A DNA stretch of 38,907 bases from Elusimicrobiota bacterium (GTDB taxonomy: Bacteria > Elusimicrobiota > Elusimicrobia > Elusimicrobiales > UBA9959), in the NCBI GenBank assembly GCA_003450815.1, contig DMES01000066.1, positions 567 to 39,473 on the forward strand, given 5' to 3'. Shown here piece after piece: positions 31,494 through 38,776 of the stretch. The notes beneath the pieces are model-generated. The model was not told the origin of the DNA. It saw nothing but the letters and a program-made list of their open reading frames with translations, and did no database searches. The first letter of the stretch is position 1; each line of letters begins with the position of its first letter. A program made the translations under genes and the position numbers.

Positions 31494-32267
31494 TCAGAAA
31501 AAGAGAAAAAATTCCGGTTTGACCAGTGAATAAAGATTGATAACAGCTCCCATGGCCAAAAAAGGACCGAAGGGGATGCTGGACAAGCGTTCCGCCTTTT
31601 TAAGCAACATCAAAGTAAGACCGTAAGCCGAGCCGAAAAAAGAAGCCATTATAAGCGTTGTGAGCACTCCCTGCCAGCCGATCAGAGCCCCTATACCGGC
31701 CATAAGAAAAATATCGCCTTCTCCCACAGCGTCTTTTTTATAAATCTTCTTCCCCAAAAAAGCCATAAGCCAGATAACGCCAGCACCAATCCCCGCCCCT
31801 ATTAAAAAACTTTGTAGCCGGGCAAAAGCCGTGCCTGAAAAATACGGATTTATAAAACTGCCAGCAAGGCCCAGCGCTGCAAGCGAGAACGCGAAAATAT
31901 CGGCTATCAGCATAGTTTCGAAATCAATAAGGGCCGCTATTATCAGCAGGTAAACCGCCGATAACGCGACAGCAAGCCAAATCGGATTGATATACCATTT
32001 ATAGGCAAAACAGGTGGTAAGGAACGCCGTAAACAGTTCCACAGTCGGATATTTTAAGGATATGCGCGCGGCGCAGTTCCTGCAGCGGCCTCTCAGCAGG
32101 AGAAAACTGATTACGGGGATATTGTCGTAAAATTTTATGGGCGCCATACACTCAGGACAGCGCGAGGAAGGCTTGATTATGGAAATATTTTGCGGCAGCC
32201 TGCAAATGCATACATTAAGGAAACTGCCGATAATAAGCCCGAAAACAAAAGCGGCAGCGAGAATCAT
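31494..32267 (-). CDS. pilD: Prepilin peptidase (type IV leader peptidase/methyltransferase)
   Basis: PilD cuts the short positively charged leader of type IV prepilins and methylates the new N-terminus, at the inner membrane. I start at ATG 32267 (257 residues), as AAGGAGTG lies 4 nt upstream and the product then opens with a hydrophobic helix (ILAAAFVFGLIIGSFLNVCI); an ATG at 32303 lacks this. The methylation domain has the zinc cysteines CPEC and CRNC (about residues 38-68). Catalytic aspartates sit in DFETML and in GEGDIF (the GxGD motif). Seven or so helices follow. It lies 168 nt after the pilin gene, its likely substrate. Confidence 0.96.
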   Translation of the reverse strand: MILAAAFVFGLIIGSFLNVCICRLPQNISIIKPSSRCPECMAPIKFYDNIPVISFLLLRGRCRNCAARISLKYPTVELFTAFLTTCFAYKWYINPIWLAVALSAVYLLIIAALIDFETMLIADIFAFSLAALGLAGSFINPYFSGTAFARLQSFLIGAGIGAGVIWLMAFLGKKIYKKDAVGEGDIFLMAGIGALIGWQGVLTTLIMASFFGSAYGLTLMLLKKAERLSSIPFGPFLAMGAVINLYSLVKPEFFLFF

Positions 32268-32383
32268 TTTCACTCCTTCCGGATAAAAAAATATCCATAG
32301 CAATTTCAGAATGGCCAGCCGGTGTTATCAACCCGGCAGTAAACTTCCATCCCCAAGTGTGCGCGCGTGCCGCGCGCACCAAT

Positions 32384-32418
32384 AAAAAAGGCCCCCCCTC
32401 CGCGAGGGGGGGCCTTTT
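32384..32418 (-). terminator. Terminator of the pilin gene
   Basis: On the minus strand AAGGCCCCCCCTC-GCG-GAGGGGGGGCCTT is followed by TTTTATT. It lies 18 nt after the pilin stop. A second hairpin GTGCGCGCG-TGC-CGCGCGCAC follows at 32359-32379, so most transcripts should end before pilD. Confidence 0.9.
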
Positions 32419-32435
32419 AGAGGCCACACCGTTGA

Positions 32436-32906
32436 TTAGAACGTGGTCCAGTAGCTTGTGCCTTTCAGATCCGCATGTGTGCAGTTCGCCATGAAAGTGC
32501 CCCACATCGAAGAGTTGTTGAAGTTGTTAAAGTAACCCCAACCACCTTTATCCTCATCCCCGGCCGTGACTGCCGTTACGCCTTGAGCAGCGGTCGTGGA
32601 TGAAAACGCATATACAGCCGCAGAATCCACATGCCGTGTGGGGATCTTAGCCAGCGGTATGCTGTTGATGTATTTCCCGTTAGCGGTAAGAATAGCCAGC
32701 GTGTCAGTCGGGAACCAGCCTTCGTTATCGCCGTAATACACCTGCAGCGCGCCCCTTACTGACGAGAGCGCTCCCTTGGTCGCCCCTTCCTTGGACTTAT
32801 TGATGAGGTCGGCGAACTTCGGTATGGCGATAGCCGCCAGAATACCGATGATGGCCACCACGATCATAAGCTCGATCAGGGTGAAGCCTTTCTTATTAGT
32901 TTTCAT
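32436..32906 (-). CDS. pilA: Type IV pilin (major pilin-like)
   Basis: This is the structural subunit of a type IV pilus or pseudopilus. I start at ATG 32906 (156 residues): AGGAGG lies 8 nt upstream and the product begins with the class III leader MKTNKKG/FTLIELMIVV. Cleavage after Gly7 leaves Phe1 and Glu5, as in type IVa pilins. The N-terminal helix continues GILAAIAIPKFADLINKSKEGA. The globular part (about 40-156) is small, with a YYGDNEGWFPTD motif typical of short pseudopilin-like subunits and Trp/Phe/Asn-rich C-terminal loops. Its own promoter lies at 32923-32950 and a strong terminator follows. PilD is next and PilB is further along. Confidence 0.95.
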   Translation of the reverse strand: MKTNKKGFTLIELMIVVAIIGILAAIAIPKFADLINKSKEGATKGALSSVRGALQVYYGDNEGWFPTDTLAILTANGKYINSIPLAKIPTRHVDSAAVYAFSSTTAAQGVTAVTAGDEDKGGWGYFNNFNNSSMWGTFMANCTHADLKGTSYWTTF

Positions 32907-32922
32907 TTTACTACCTCCTGTT

Positions 32923-32950
32923 ATAATACACGTGCCGTCACATGTGACAA
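32923..32950 (-). promoter_or_regulatory. Promoter of pilin gene with overlapping 12-bp palindrome
   Basis: Minus strand: -35 TTGTCA (32945-32950), spacer 16 nt, -10 TATTAT (32923-32928), followed closely by AGGAGG and the ATG. The perfect palindrome GTCACATGTGAC (32937-32948) overlaps the -35 and is a candidate operator. Confidence 0.65.
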
Positions 32951-33069
32951 GCAATTCCTGGGATGATATATAGATGATAATATCCAAGAAGCGCTTATCG
33001 CAGATAGTTTACCTGAATAGGAACACCATTGTCAATGGAGAAAAATCACATTCCTGCAGCTGCCAATTC

Positions 33070-33100
33070 AATAGCCCCGCTCTTTTAGGGCGGGGCTATT
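33070..33100. terminator. Hairpin after tRNA-Ser
   Basis: AATAGCCCCGC pairs perfectly with GCGGGGCTATT (11 bp). It lies 4 nt past the tRNA-Ser CCA end on the minus strand. No long T-run follows, so termination is likely but not certain. Confidence 0.65.
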
Positions 33101-33104
33101 AAAC

Positions 33105-33195
33105 TGGCGGAAAGGGAGGGATTCGAACCCTCGATACCCTTTTGAGGTATACAGACTTTCCAGGTCTGCGCCTTCAACCACTCGGCCACCTTTCC
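33105..33195 (-). tRNA. tRNA-Ser (GGA anticodon)
   Basis: On the minus strand the acceptor GGAAAGG pairs with CCTTTCC, anticodon stem CAGAC/GTCTG has loop CTGGAAA with GGA, a long variable arm TATACCTC-AAAA-GGGTATC follows, and CCA is encoded at 33105-33107. Confidence 0.95.
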
Positions 33196-33200
33196 ACTTG

Positions 33201-33235
33201 TCGCACCCCGCCCGCACTGCAAAGCGTTCGGGGCG
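33201..33235. repeat. Unfilled target repeat of the 45-nt element
   Basis: CGCACCCCGCCCGCACT then GCAAAGCGTTCGGGGCG. It is nearly identical to the sequence on both sides of copy C (33391-33475) but without the 45 nt. It lies just upstream of tRNA-Ser. Nothing codes between 33236 and 33390. Confidence 0.75.
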
Positions 33236-33408
33236 ATTAACGCCGGCCTTTAATATGTGACGGCCGGTGCTCCCACAAGGGAGGGCTCCGCCCCCCTTGT
33301 GATCACTCGCTACCTTCACTTCGTTCAGTCGCTCGTTTAACCTCCCGAGCTGTAACTCCTGAATAATAAGGAAACGAATCTTCTAATCTGTCACACCCCG
33401 CCCGCACT

Positions 33409-33453
33409 GGCCTGTGGGCGTGCCGTAACAAGGGCTATGCCCTACAGACGGCC
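33409..33453 (+). mobile_element. 45-nt palindromic element, copy C
   Basis: GGCCTGTGGGCGTGCCGTAA ... CAGACGGCC with inner stem AGGGC-TAT-GCCCT. It splits a repeat whose uninterrupted form lies at 33201-33235, with CACT on the left and TGCA on the right. Confidence 0.85.
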
Positions 33454-33496
33454 TGCACAGCGTTCGGGGCGGGAAAATACTCTATTTTTAAATTTT

Positions 33497-33991
33497 ATGA
33501 TATTTGATAATATAAATACAGTGAAAAAGAAAGAAACCGTTGAATCTGTGGCCACAAATCGTAAAGCCCGCCACGATTTTTTTATACTTGAAACCTATGA
33601 GGCCGGCATCTCGCTAGAGGGGCCGGAGGTTAAGTCCCTGCGCCTTAAACAGGCTACCATTACTCAGGGATTTGCCCGGATTGAGAACGGATCGGTATTG
33701 CTTTACGGCCTGCACATAGCGCCTTATGCCTATAACACCATGAAAGAAATTGACCCGTTAAGAACCCGCAAGCTGCTGTTAAACCGCGGTGAAATAAAAA
33801 AATTGGAGAATGCTACCGCCATCAAGGGTAATACGCTGGTAGCGCTTGAAATTTATTTCAAAAAAGGCTGGGCCAAAGTACTTTTGGGGCTTGCAAAGGG
33901 TAAAAACGCCGCCGACCGCCACGAGCAAATCAAGAAACGCGATATAGACCGTGAACTCCGCAGGGAACTTGGCGATAAATTTAAAGGGTAA
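33497..33991 (+). CDS. smpB: SsrA-binding protein SmpB
   Basis: SmpB binds tmRNA and lets it rescue stalled ribosomes. The product from ATG 33497 has 164 residues. A GTG at 33521 would give a more typical length of about 156, and neither has a clear ribosome site, so the start is unsure. Family motifs are visible: VATNRKARHDFFILETYEAGISL, GPEVKSLR, RTRKLLLNRGEIKKLE, and the basic tail GKNAADRHEQIKKRDIDRELRRELG. It is on the plus strand and convergent with the pilB/outer-membrane gene pair. No tmRNA gene was found in the window. A hairpin overlaps the stop. Confidence 0.96.
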   Translation: MIFDNINTVKKKETVESVATNRKARHDFFILETYEAGISLEGPEVKSLRLKQATITQGFARIENGSVLLYGLHIAPYAYNTMKEIDPLRTRKLLLNRGEIKKLENATAIKGNTLVALEIYFKKGWAKVLLGLAKGKNAADRHEQIKKRDIDRELRRELGDKFKG

Positions 33992-34017
33992 TAAAATGTT
34001 GAGGAACAACATTTTAT
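33991..34017 (+). terminator. Hairpin at smpB stop
   Basis: ATAAAATGTTG pairs perfectly with CAACATTTTAT, loop AGGAA. It overlaps the second of two TAA stops. T residues are within the stem. Confidence 0.6.
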
Positions 34018-34041
34018 CCTACCTCTTGCCGCAAGGTTTCT

Positions 34042-34103
34042 CCACCCTGGCCTATGGCCGTGCCGTAACAAGAGCTATGCTCTTCAGACGGCCTAAAGGG
34101 TGG
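34042..34103. repeat. CCACCCT/AGGGTGG hairpin carrying an inserted 45-nt element
   Basis: CCACCCT (34042-34048) and AGGGTGG (34097-34103) would form a tight hairpin but are separated by copy D of the element. Confidence 0.7.
34049..34093 (+). mobile_element. 45-nt palindromic element, copy D
   Basis: GGCCTATGGCCGTGCCGTAA ... CAGACGGCC with outer stem GGCCGT/ACGGCC and inner stem AAGAGC-TAT-GCTCTT. It is the most symmetric copy. Confidence 0.85.
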
Positions 34104-34111
34104 GGTATGGT

Positions 34112-34136
34112 AAAAATTTTTGTTGCAAAAATTTTT
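34112..34136. terminator. Bidirectional terminator-like hairpin between smpB and the outer-membrane gene
   Basis: AAAAATTTTTG pairs perfectly with CAAAAATTTTT around TTG. It has T-runs in both directions and lies between two convergent genes. Confidence 0.65.
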
Positions 34137-34151
34137 AGATGGCAATCAGCC

Positions 34152-34871
34152 CTAGAACCTCACTCCCGCACCGGCGTTAGCCAGCGTGACTCCGTGTGTG
34201 AAGGTCACTCCGCCCGCCATATAAATCAAATCAAGTTTAACTCTTAAACCGAATGTGTAGCGGGGTTCGAAAACAGTTACTTTCTTGCCTATAAACGAAG
34301 TGTCATTCGTATTTTGCGGCGTCAAGCGCGTATAGTCAAGCCCAACTCCAAAATAAGGAGACACATGAGCAGCATTAAAGGAAAACATCAGACTTGAATT
34401 AAAATGGGAAGCGTAAAAGAACTTATGCACGGCCAGGTCACCCATGACAACCAGCATCGTCTGCATATATTTAGGCGCGTCTGACACCTTCCTTAACCCG
34501 TAACGGATCCCGCCCCCGGCGACAGTAAGCCTGCTGGAGGAGCCCGCGCGGATAAAACCATCCAGGCGGTATGGCATGCCTATATCGGCCTGCACCAGGG
34601 TAAGCCCGAACGAATGATCTTTTTCCAGGATAGTATTGCCTTTTTCGGGCGCGAACTGCATGGCGCTTTTAACGCTTATGTCAAAGCCTGAAAATCCGAG
34701 TGCGCGCGCGGTCTGATTTGAACCGGACCCGAGCAGGCCACCGAGATCTCTGGCAAAAGGCTTAAGGTCCGACTTCACCGCGAAAAGGAAATTGGTATAA
34801 TTCGCGGCCGAGACCGTTGCCGGAATCAGCAGCCACAGCGAAAAAACGGAAAAAAAGATTCTTTTCATCAT
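34152..34871 (-). CDS. Probable outer-membrane beta-barrel protein
   Basis: I do not recognise a named family. The 239-residue protein has a signal peptide (about residues 1-22, ending SAANY) and then alternating polar/non-polar strands with aromatic girdles. It ends in GAGVRF, a C-terminal phenylalanine typical of proteins inserted by the Bam machinery. Gly-rich turns (GGGIRYGLRK, YFGVGLDYTRL, YTFGLRVKLDLIYMAGG) suggest eight to ten strands. The start may be 34871 or Met2 at 34868. It overlaps the pilB stop by 4 nt, so it is co-translated with the pilus ATPase gene, though a pilus role is not shown. Confidence 0.82.
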   Translation of the reverse strand: MMKRIFFSVFSLWLLIPATVSAANYTNFLFAVKSDLKPFARDLGGLLGSGSNQTARALGFSGFDISVKSAMQFAPEKGNTILEKDHSFGLTLVQADIGMPYRLDGFIRAGSSSRLTVAGGGIRYGLRKVSDAPKYMQTMLVVMGDLAVHKFFYASHFNSSLMFSFNAAHVSPYFGVGLDYTRLTPQNTNDTSFIGKKVTVFEPRYTFGLRVKLDLIYMAGGVTFTHGVTLANAGAGVRF

Positions 34872-36658
34872 TTAGCTTCGGCAGCGCCGCCAAGGACTTC
34901 TTTGACCGTGGTAAGGCCAAGAAGCACCTTTTCAAGCCCGTCCATGGCGATGGTGCGCATACCGCCTTTCATGGCGATATTTTTAACCGGTATGGCGGAC
35001 GGATCCTTAAGTATCTGCAGACGGATTTCCTCATTTAGTATAAGCAGTTCATGCATACCCACTCGCCCTTTATAGCCGGTGGTCTTGCATTCATCACAGC
35101 CTTTCGGCTTGAAGATCTTTTTTCCCGGCGGGATAGTAACGTGATACGCGTCAAAAACCGCGCGTTCCTCCGGAGAGATTTCCACTTCCTCCTTGCATTT
35201 ACATAACCGCCGGGCCAGACGCTGGGCAAGCACCGCTTTCATGGTGTTCGCCACAACAAACGGCGGCAGCCCCATCTGGGTAAGGCGCTCCAGCGCCGAA
35301 GGAGCGTCGTTGGTGTGTATGGTTGAAAAAACCAGATGCCCCGTCATGGCGGCTTCAAGGGCTATGTGGGCGGTTTCCTCGTCGCGGATTTCGCCCACCA
35401 TTATAACATCCGGGTCAAGGCGCATAAAAGAACGGAGCGCGGAGGCGAAATCGAATTTCTTATCCCCACCCAGCTTGATATCCGGATTTACCGGTACCTG
35501 CACTATGCCGTCTATGTTGTATTCTACGGGATTTTCAGCCGTGAGTATTTTAATGTCGGGGCGGTTCACATAATTGAGGCAGCCGTAAAGCGTGGTTGAC
35601 TTGCCCGAGCCGGTGGGCCCGCACACCAGCACCAGGCCGAAATTCTTTTTGCCGCCTATCCCCTGGAACTGTTCCAGAAGTTTTTTCTCCGTGTCTGGCA
35701 GGAAGCCCATTATTTTTATATCAACGCGCACCGAGGCGCGGTCAAGGATACGCATTACGCACGACTCGCCGTAAACCGTGGGCACCATTTCAACGCGGAA
35801 TTCAATGGGGTTGCCCTTGGCTATTATCTGTATGCGGCCGCTCTGCGGAATGCGGCGCTCGGTTATATTCATTGAGTTGGTGAGAATTTTTATCTTGGCG
35901 GTTATGGCGTTGCGGTAAGACCAGGGCACGGAAAAAGAAGCCGCGCGCAGCATACCATCCACACGGTAGCGTATAAGCACCTTGCTGTTCTTGCCCGTGG
36001 GATCCTCAAAAGGCTCTATGTGTATATCGGAGGCCTTTATGTTAAGGGCGCCCAGTATTATAGCGTTCACCAGTTTTTCCACCTCGGGGGCGTTGGCGTC
36101 CACATCCGAGATATCTTTCTTGTCCTCCGCTGCCAGCAAAAAGCCCTCTTCATCCGGCGCCTTGGCGGAGGCCACGGATTCCACCAGCTTATTTACCGCG
36201 GCGCTGTCCCCGCGACCGTAAATATTTTCAATCAACTTGGTAATTACCTGGGGGAGAGCGAGATATGCTTTTACTTCAAGCCCGGTGCGCAAGCCGATAT
36301 CCTCCACCACCAAAAAATCCCGCGGGTCCGCCATCGCCAGGAACAACTGATTCTCCTGCTGCGCGAAAGGCACGCAAAGCTGCTTTCTTGCCACAGCTTC
36401 CGGAACAAGCTCTACTATCTCTTTGGTCGGAGTTATTTTAGAAAGGTCTATGGCTTTGAAGCCCCATTCGTCGGCGAGAAGTTTAAGAAATTTGAGCTCC
36501 TGAACAAGCCCCGATTCCACCAGGACCTGCATTAAAGGCTTGTTTTCTTTTTTTGCGGTTTCCTCAGCGACCTTCAGCTTGTCCTCGGGGACAAGCTTCT
36601 CCTCTATGAGGATTTCCCTCACATTCCGTTTGCGCTGAAGTCCTTTAGCTATGACCAT
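34868..36658 (-). CDS. pilB: Type IV pilus assembly ATPase PilB (GspE family)
   Basis: PilB is the cytoplasmic hexameric motor that drives pilin polymerisation. The 596-residue protein has an N-terminal MshEN/GSPII_E domain (about 15-150: REILIEEKLVPEDKL, LCVPFAQQENQLFLAMADP), a linker, and a C-terminal ATPase. This shows an arginine-rich N2 part, Walker A GPTGSGKSTTLYG (about 350), the Asp box, Walker B DVIMVGEIRDEETA and the His box TGHLVFSTIHTNDA. The zinc-binding cysteines are CKC and CDEC (about 490-535), as in PilB. With pilin and PilD nearby this is a working type IV pilus or secretion set. Retraction ATPase, PilC and PilM-Q are not in the window. Confidence 0.95.
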   Translation of the reverse strand: MVIAKGLQRKRNVREILIEEKLVPEDKLKVAEETAKKENKPLMQVLVESGLVQELKFLKLLADEWGFKAIDLSKITPTKEIVELVPEAVARKQLCVPFAQQENQLFLAMADPRDFLVVEDIGLRTGLEVKAYLALPQVITKLIENIYGRGDSAAVNKLVESVASAKAPDEEGFLLAAEDKKDISDVDANAPEVEKLVNAIILGALNIKASDIHIEPFEDPTGKNSKVLIRYRVDGMLRAASFSVPWSYRNAITAKIKILTNSMNITERRIPQSGRIQIIAKGNPIEFRVEMVPTVYGESCVMRILDRASVRVDIKIMGFLPDTEKKLLEQFQGIGGKKNFGLVLVCGPTGSGKSTTLYGCLNYVNRPDIKILTAENPVEYNIDGIVQVPVNPDIKLGGDKKFDFASALRSFMRLDPDVIMVGEIRDEETAHIALEAAMTGHLVFSTIHTNDAPSALERLTQMGLPPFVVANTMKAVLAQRLARRLCKCKEEVEISPEERAVFDAYHVTIPPGKKIFKPKGCDECKTTGYKGRVGMHELLILNEEIRLQILKDPSAIPVKNIAMKGGMRTIAMDGLEKVLLGLTTVKEVLGGAAEAK

Positions 36659-36699
36659 ATCAATTTATAATTATAAACATATTCGCCGGGTTTTGCAAT

Positions 36700-36724
36700 C
36701 CCGAAAATTGCCGCAATTTTCGGG
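36700..36724 (-). terminator. Hairpin after the DUF192 gene
   Basis: CCCGAAAATTG pairs perfectly with CAATTTTCGGG around a 3-nt loop (11 bp). It lies between the DUF192 stop and the pilB start. A T-run is lacking but T residues follow shortly on either strand. Confidence 0.6.
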
Positions 36725-36747
36725 GGTTCTTACCGGTGATCTTCCGA

Positions 36748-37089
36748 CTATGACCGGAACGCCAGCTGGTCGCCCTTGGCAAGTCTGCCCGCGCAAGCGC
36801 CGGCGCGAAGTTCCAGCACGCTTTTTGCCCCGCAAACCCAGGGGGAAAAGCGCCAGGGCTTAAGATTTTCAACAACCCTGAGTGTTTTCAGATTTTCATC
36901 CAGAAATACGGCGTCTATGGCAAAACTCATAAAACATGTATGTATCATGGCGCACGGAGCAAGCCACAATCCTTCTTCTTCTCCGATGGAACGGCGCGGA
37001 ATAAAACCGAAAAGCCGGCTTGAAAAAGTATCAGCTTTCAGGGCCTGTGCAGCCACGGGCAGGTTCTTTGTCAGGTTGAAGATAATCAT
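36748..37089 (-). CDS. DUF192 family protein
   Basis: The function is unknown; DUF192 proteins are small, often exported, beta-barrel-like proteins. The 113-residue protein shows the family pattern: ADTFSSRLFGFIPRR near the start, then EEEGLWLAPCAMIHTCFMSFAIDAVFLDENLKTLRVVENLKPWR, and VLELRAGACAGRLAKGDQLAF at the end. There is no signal peptide, so this form is likely cytoplasmic. It lies between the S8 protease and pilB genes on the same strand; a word repeat separates it from the protease gene. Its link to the pilus genes may be chance. Confidence 0.9.
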   Translation of the reverse strand: MIIFNLTKNLPVAAQALKADTFSSRLFGFIPRRSIGEEEGLWLAPCAMIHTCFMSFAIDAVFLDENLKTLRVVENLKPWRFSPWVCGAKSVLELRAGACAGRLAKGDQLAFRS

Positions 37090-37095
37090 AAATCA

Positions 37096-37181
37096 GGTTA
37101 TAGGATACAGGGGTCGGGCAGAGGGTGCAAAAACAAAGAACTCTTTACCCTATACCCTAAACCCTCTCCCCTCTACCCTAC
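37096..37181. repeat. Degenerate AGGGTA-word inverted repeat overlapping the protease stop
   Basis: The left arm GGTTATAGGATACAGGGGTC and AGAGGGTGC (37096-37128) faces the right arm TACCCTATACCCTAAACCCT and CCCCTCTACCC (37146-37181). The stop TAG of the S8 protease is part of the repeat (TAGAGGGG). Same words as at 1952-2033. Confidence 0.75.
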
Positions 37182-38776
37182 CGTATCACCGCGAACTTGC
37201 CTTTCGCGCTTCCTTTGTCTGTTTTTATATAAAAAATATAAACTCCGCTTGCCGCGAAAAAACCCGATTCATTTTTCCCATCCCACCATTGCCATGAGTC
37301 CGCAAGTTTTTTAACCAGTTCTCCTTCCTGGGTATAAATTTTAATTTCAAGGTTGGCGCCGGAAATGTCGGCTGGAATGGTGAAGGTGATGTAATTATTT
37401 ATTTTGGGCCGAAACGGATTCGGGTAAGCGTAAGCCTTATGCTTCGCGGACAAGTCGGAAAAAGTTCCATTCACTGCCAACTGCACGGCTTTGAACGCGT
37501 TTATGCGCCCGAAACCGAAATATTGATCGGCGCCAGGAAAGCCAAGGTCGTCGGACGAATTTTTCAATACTGCCCAAACCTGGTCATTGGTCAGCGACGG
37601 ATTAGCGGACCAGATAAGCGCCGCTAATCCCGAAACCATGGGAGCCGAAAATGAAGTGCCGGAAGCGTTAGTGTAGGCGCCAGCTATATCCGTGGTTAGA
37701 AGGCTGTCTCCTGGCGCCGTAAGCCCGCCCTGGGTCATCTCTGATCCATAATTTGAAAAAGAAGCCAGATTGTCTCCGGCGTCGGTGGCCCCAACGGGGA
37801 TCACATGGTCGCAATTTGCGGGAGAATCCACTGAAGAAAACTCATTGCCCGAAGCAGCCACGATCAGCAGCCCGGCGGCGTAGGCGGAGTTGATCGCGGA
37901 CTGAAGCAGTACTGAACAACCGAATGGCGACCCCAAACTCATATTAACAACTACTTTGCCTGCGGAAGGCAAATTAATCCTGGCATAATCCAACGCCGCT
38001 ATGATAGCCACATCTTCCGTACCGCAGGTACCGTCCTGGCAATCGCCTGAACAGTCATTGTCGTTAAAGACTTTCAGGGAAATGAGTTTGGCACCCCAGG
38101 ACATGCCGGCTATACCGAGGCCGTTGTCGGTGGAAGCGGCGGCCACACCCGAGACGCGAGTGGCGTGGTTGCAGGCATAGGTAGGCGTATCAGGGCTCTG
38201 GGTGTATGGGGGGTTGAAATCAAAAAACTGGCTCTGGCCTATAAGCTTGCCTGAAAGGTCCGGATGAGTTGCGTCTATACCTGTATCAAGAACAGCCACG
38301 ATAACTGTATTTGACGAGCCTGTTTCATAGTCCCAGGCAAAAGGAGCCTGGACTTTCAAAAGCGCGTATTGGGCCAGGTCCAGGTCGTTTGGAAATCTTT
38401 TTACCCTGTAAGCCCGGTCCGGTTCCACGGTCTCAATACCGGTGATATTCTGAGCCAGAGCAAGCCCCTGCGACACCGCCATCCCGTCAGGCAGGCCGAC
38501 AAGCGTCCAGCCGGTAGAGTCAAATTCCTTAAGAAGCTTAAGACCGGCGCCGGCAAGTAATTTAGTTTTGGCGTCAGCGCCTATTCCAGTTCTGAAGCGG
38601 GCAAAAGCCACCCCGCTCGCCACTTCAACCGCGCCTCCAGCCCGGCGTGAAGCCGCAGTGGAAACCGGAAAAAGTTTTTCGGTTTTAAGGGCAAAACAAG
38701 CCGGCTCAAGGCAGAACAAAGAAACCAGAAGCCAGGCAAGCGAGAAATGTATTTTAGGGGGCACTGAAAAAGTCAT
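37178..38776 (-). CDS. Secreted S8 (subtilisin-like) serine protease with C-terminal beta domain
   Basis: This is an extracellular or cell-surface protease. A signal peptide covers about residues 1-29, followed by a propeptide-like part with I9-type features (about 60-110). The catalytic triad is visible: Asp in VAVLDTGIDATHPDLSG (about 165), His in NHATRVSGVAA (about 205), and Ser in GTSFSAPMVSGLAALIWS (about 375), with the oxyanion Asn in VAASGNEF. Cysteine pairs occur in DCSGDCQDGTCG. The last 85 residues (YAYPNPFRPKINNYITFTIP ... KGKFAVIR) form a FlgD/T9SS-tail-like Ig domain, often used for surface attachment or sorting. The stop is supplied by a word repeat. No ribosome site is clear. 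Confidence 0.93.
   Translation of the reverse strand: MTFSVPPKIHFSLAWLLVSLFCLEPACFALKTEKLFPVSTAASRRAGGAVEVASGVAFARFRTGIGADAKTKLLAGAGLKLLKEFDSTGWTLVGLPDGMAVSQGLALAQNITGIETVEPDRAYRVKRFPNDLDLAQYALLKVQAPFAWDYETGSSNTVIVAVLDTGIDATHPDLSGKLIGQSQFFDFNPPYTQSPDTPTYACNHATRVSGVAAASTDNGLGIAGMSWGAKLISLKVFNDNDCSGDCQDGTCGTEDVAIIAALDYARINLPSAGKVVVNMSLGSPFGCSVLLQSAINSAYAAGLLIVAASGNEFSSVDSPANCDHVIPVGATDAGDNLASFSNYGSEMTQGGLTAPGDSLLTTDIAGAYTNASGTSFSAPMVSGLAALIWSANPSLTNDQVWAVLKNSSDDLGFPGADQYFGFGRINAFKAVQLAVNGTFSDLSAKHKAYAYPNPFRPKINNYITFTIPADISGANLEIKIYTQEGELVKKLADSWQWWDGKNESGFFAASGVYIFYIKTDKGSAKGKFAVIR

Noticed and set aside
33068..33319. 83-aa minus-strand reading frame
   Set aside because: It is made of the tRNA-Ser sequence and its flanks.
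33200..33496. tmRNA gene next to smpB
   Set aside because: No tRNA-Ala-like ends or tag frame can be found; the stretch holds tRNA-Ser, repeats and the 45-nt element.
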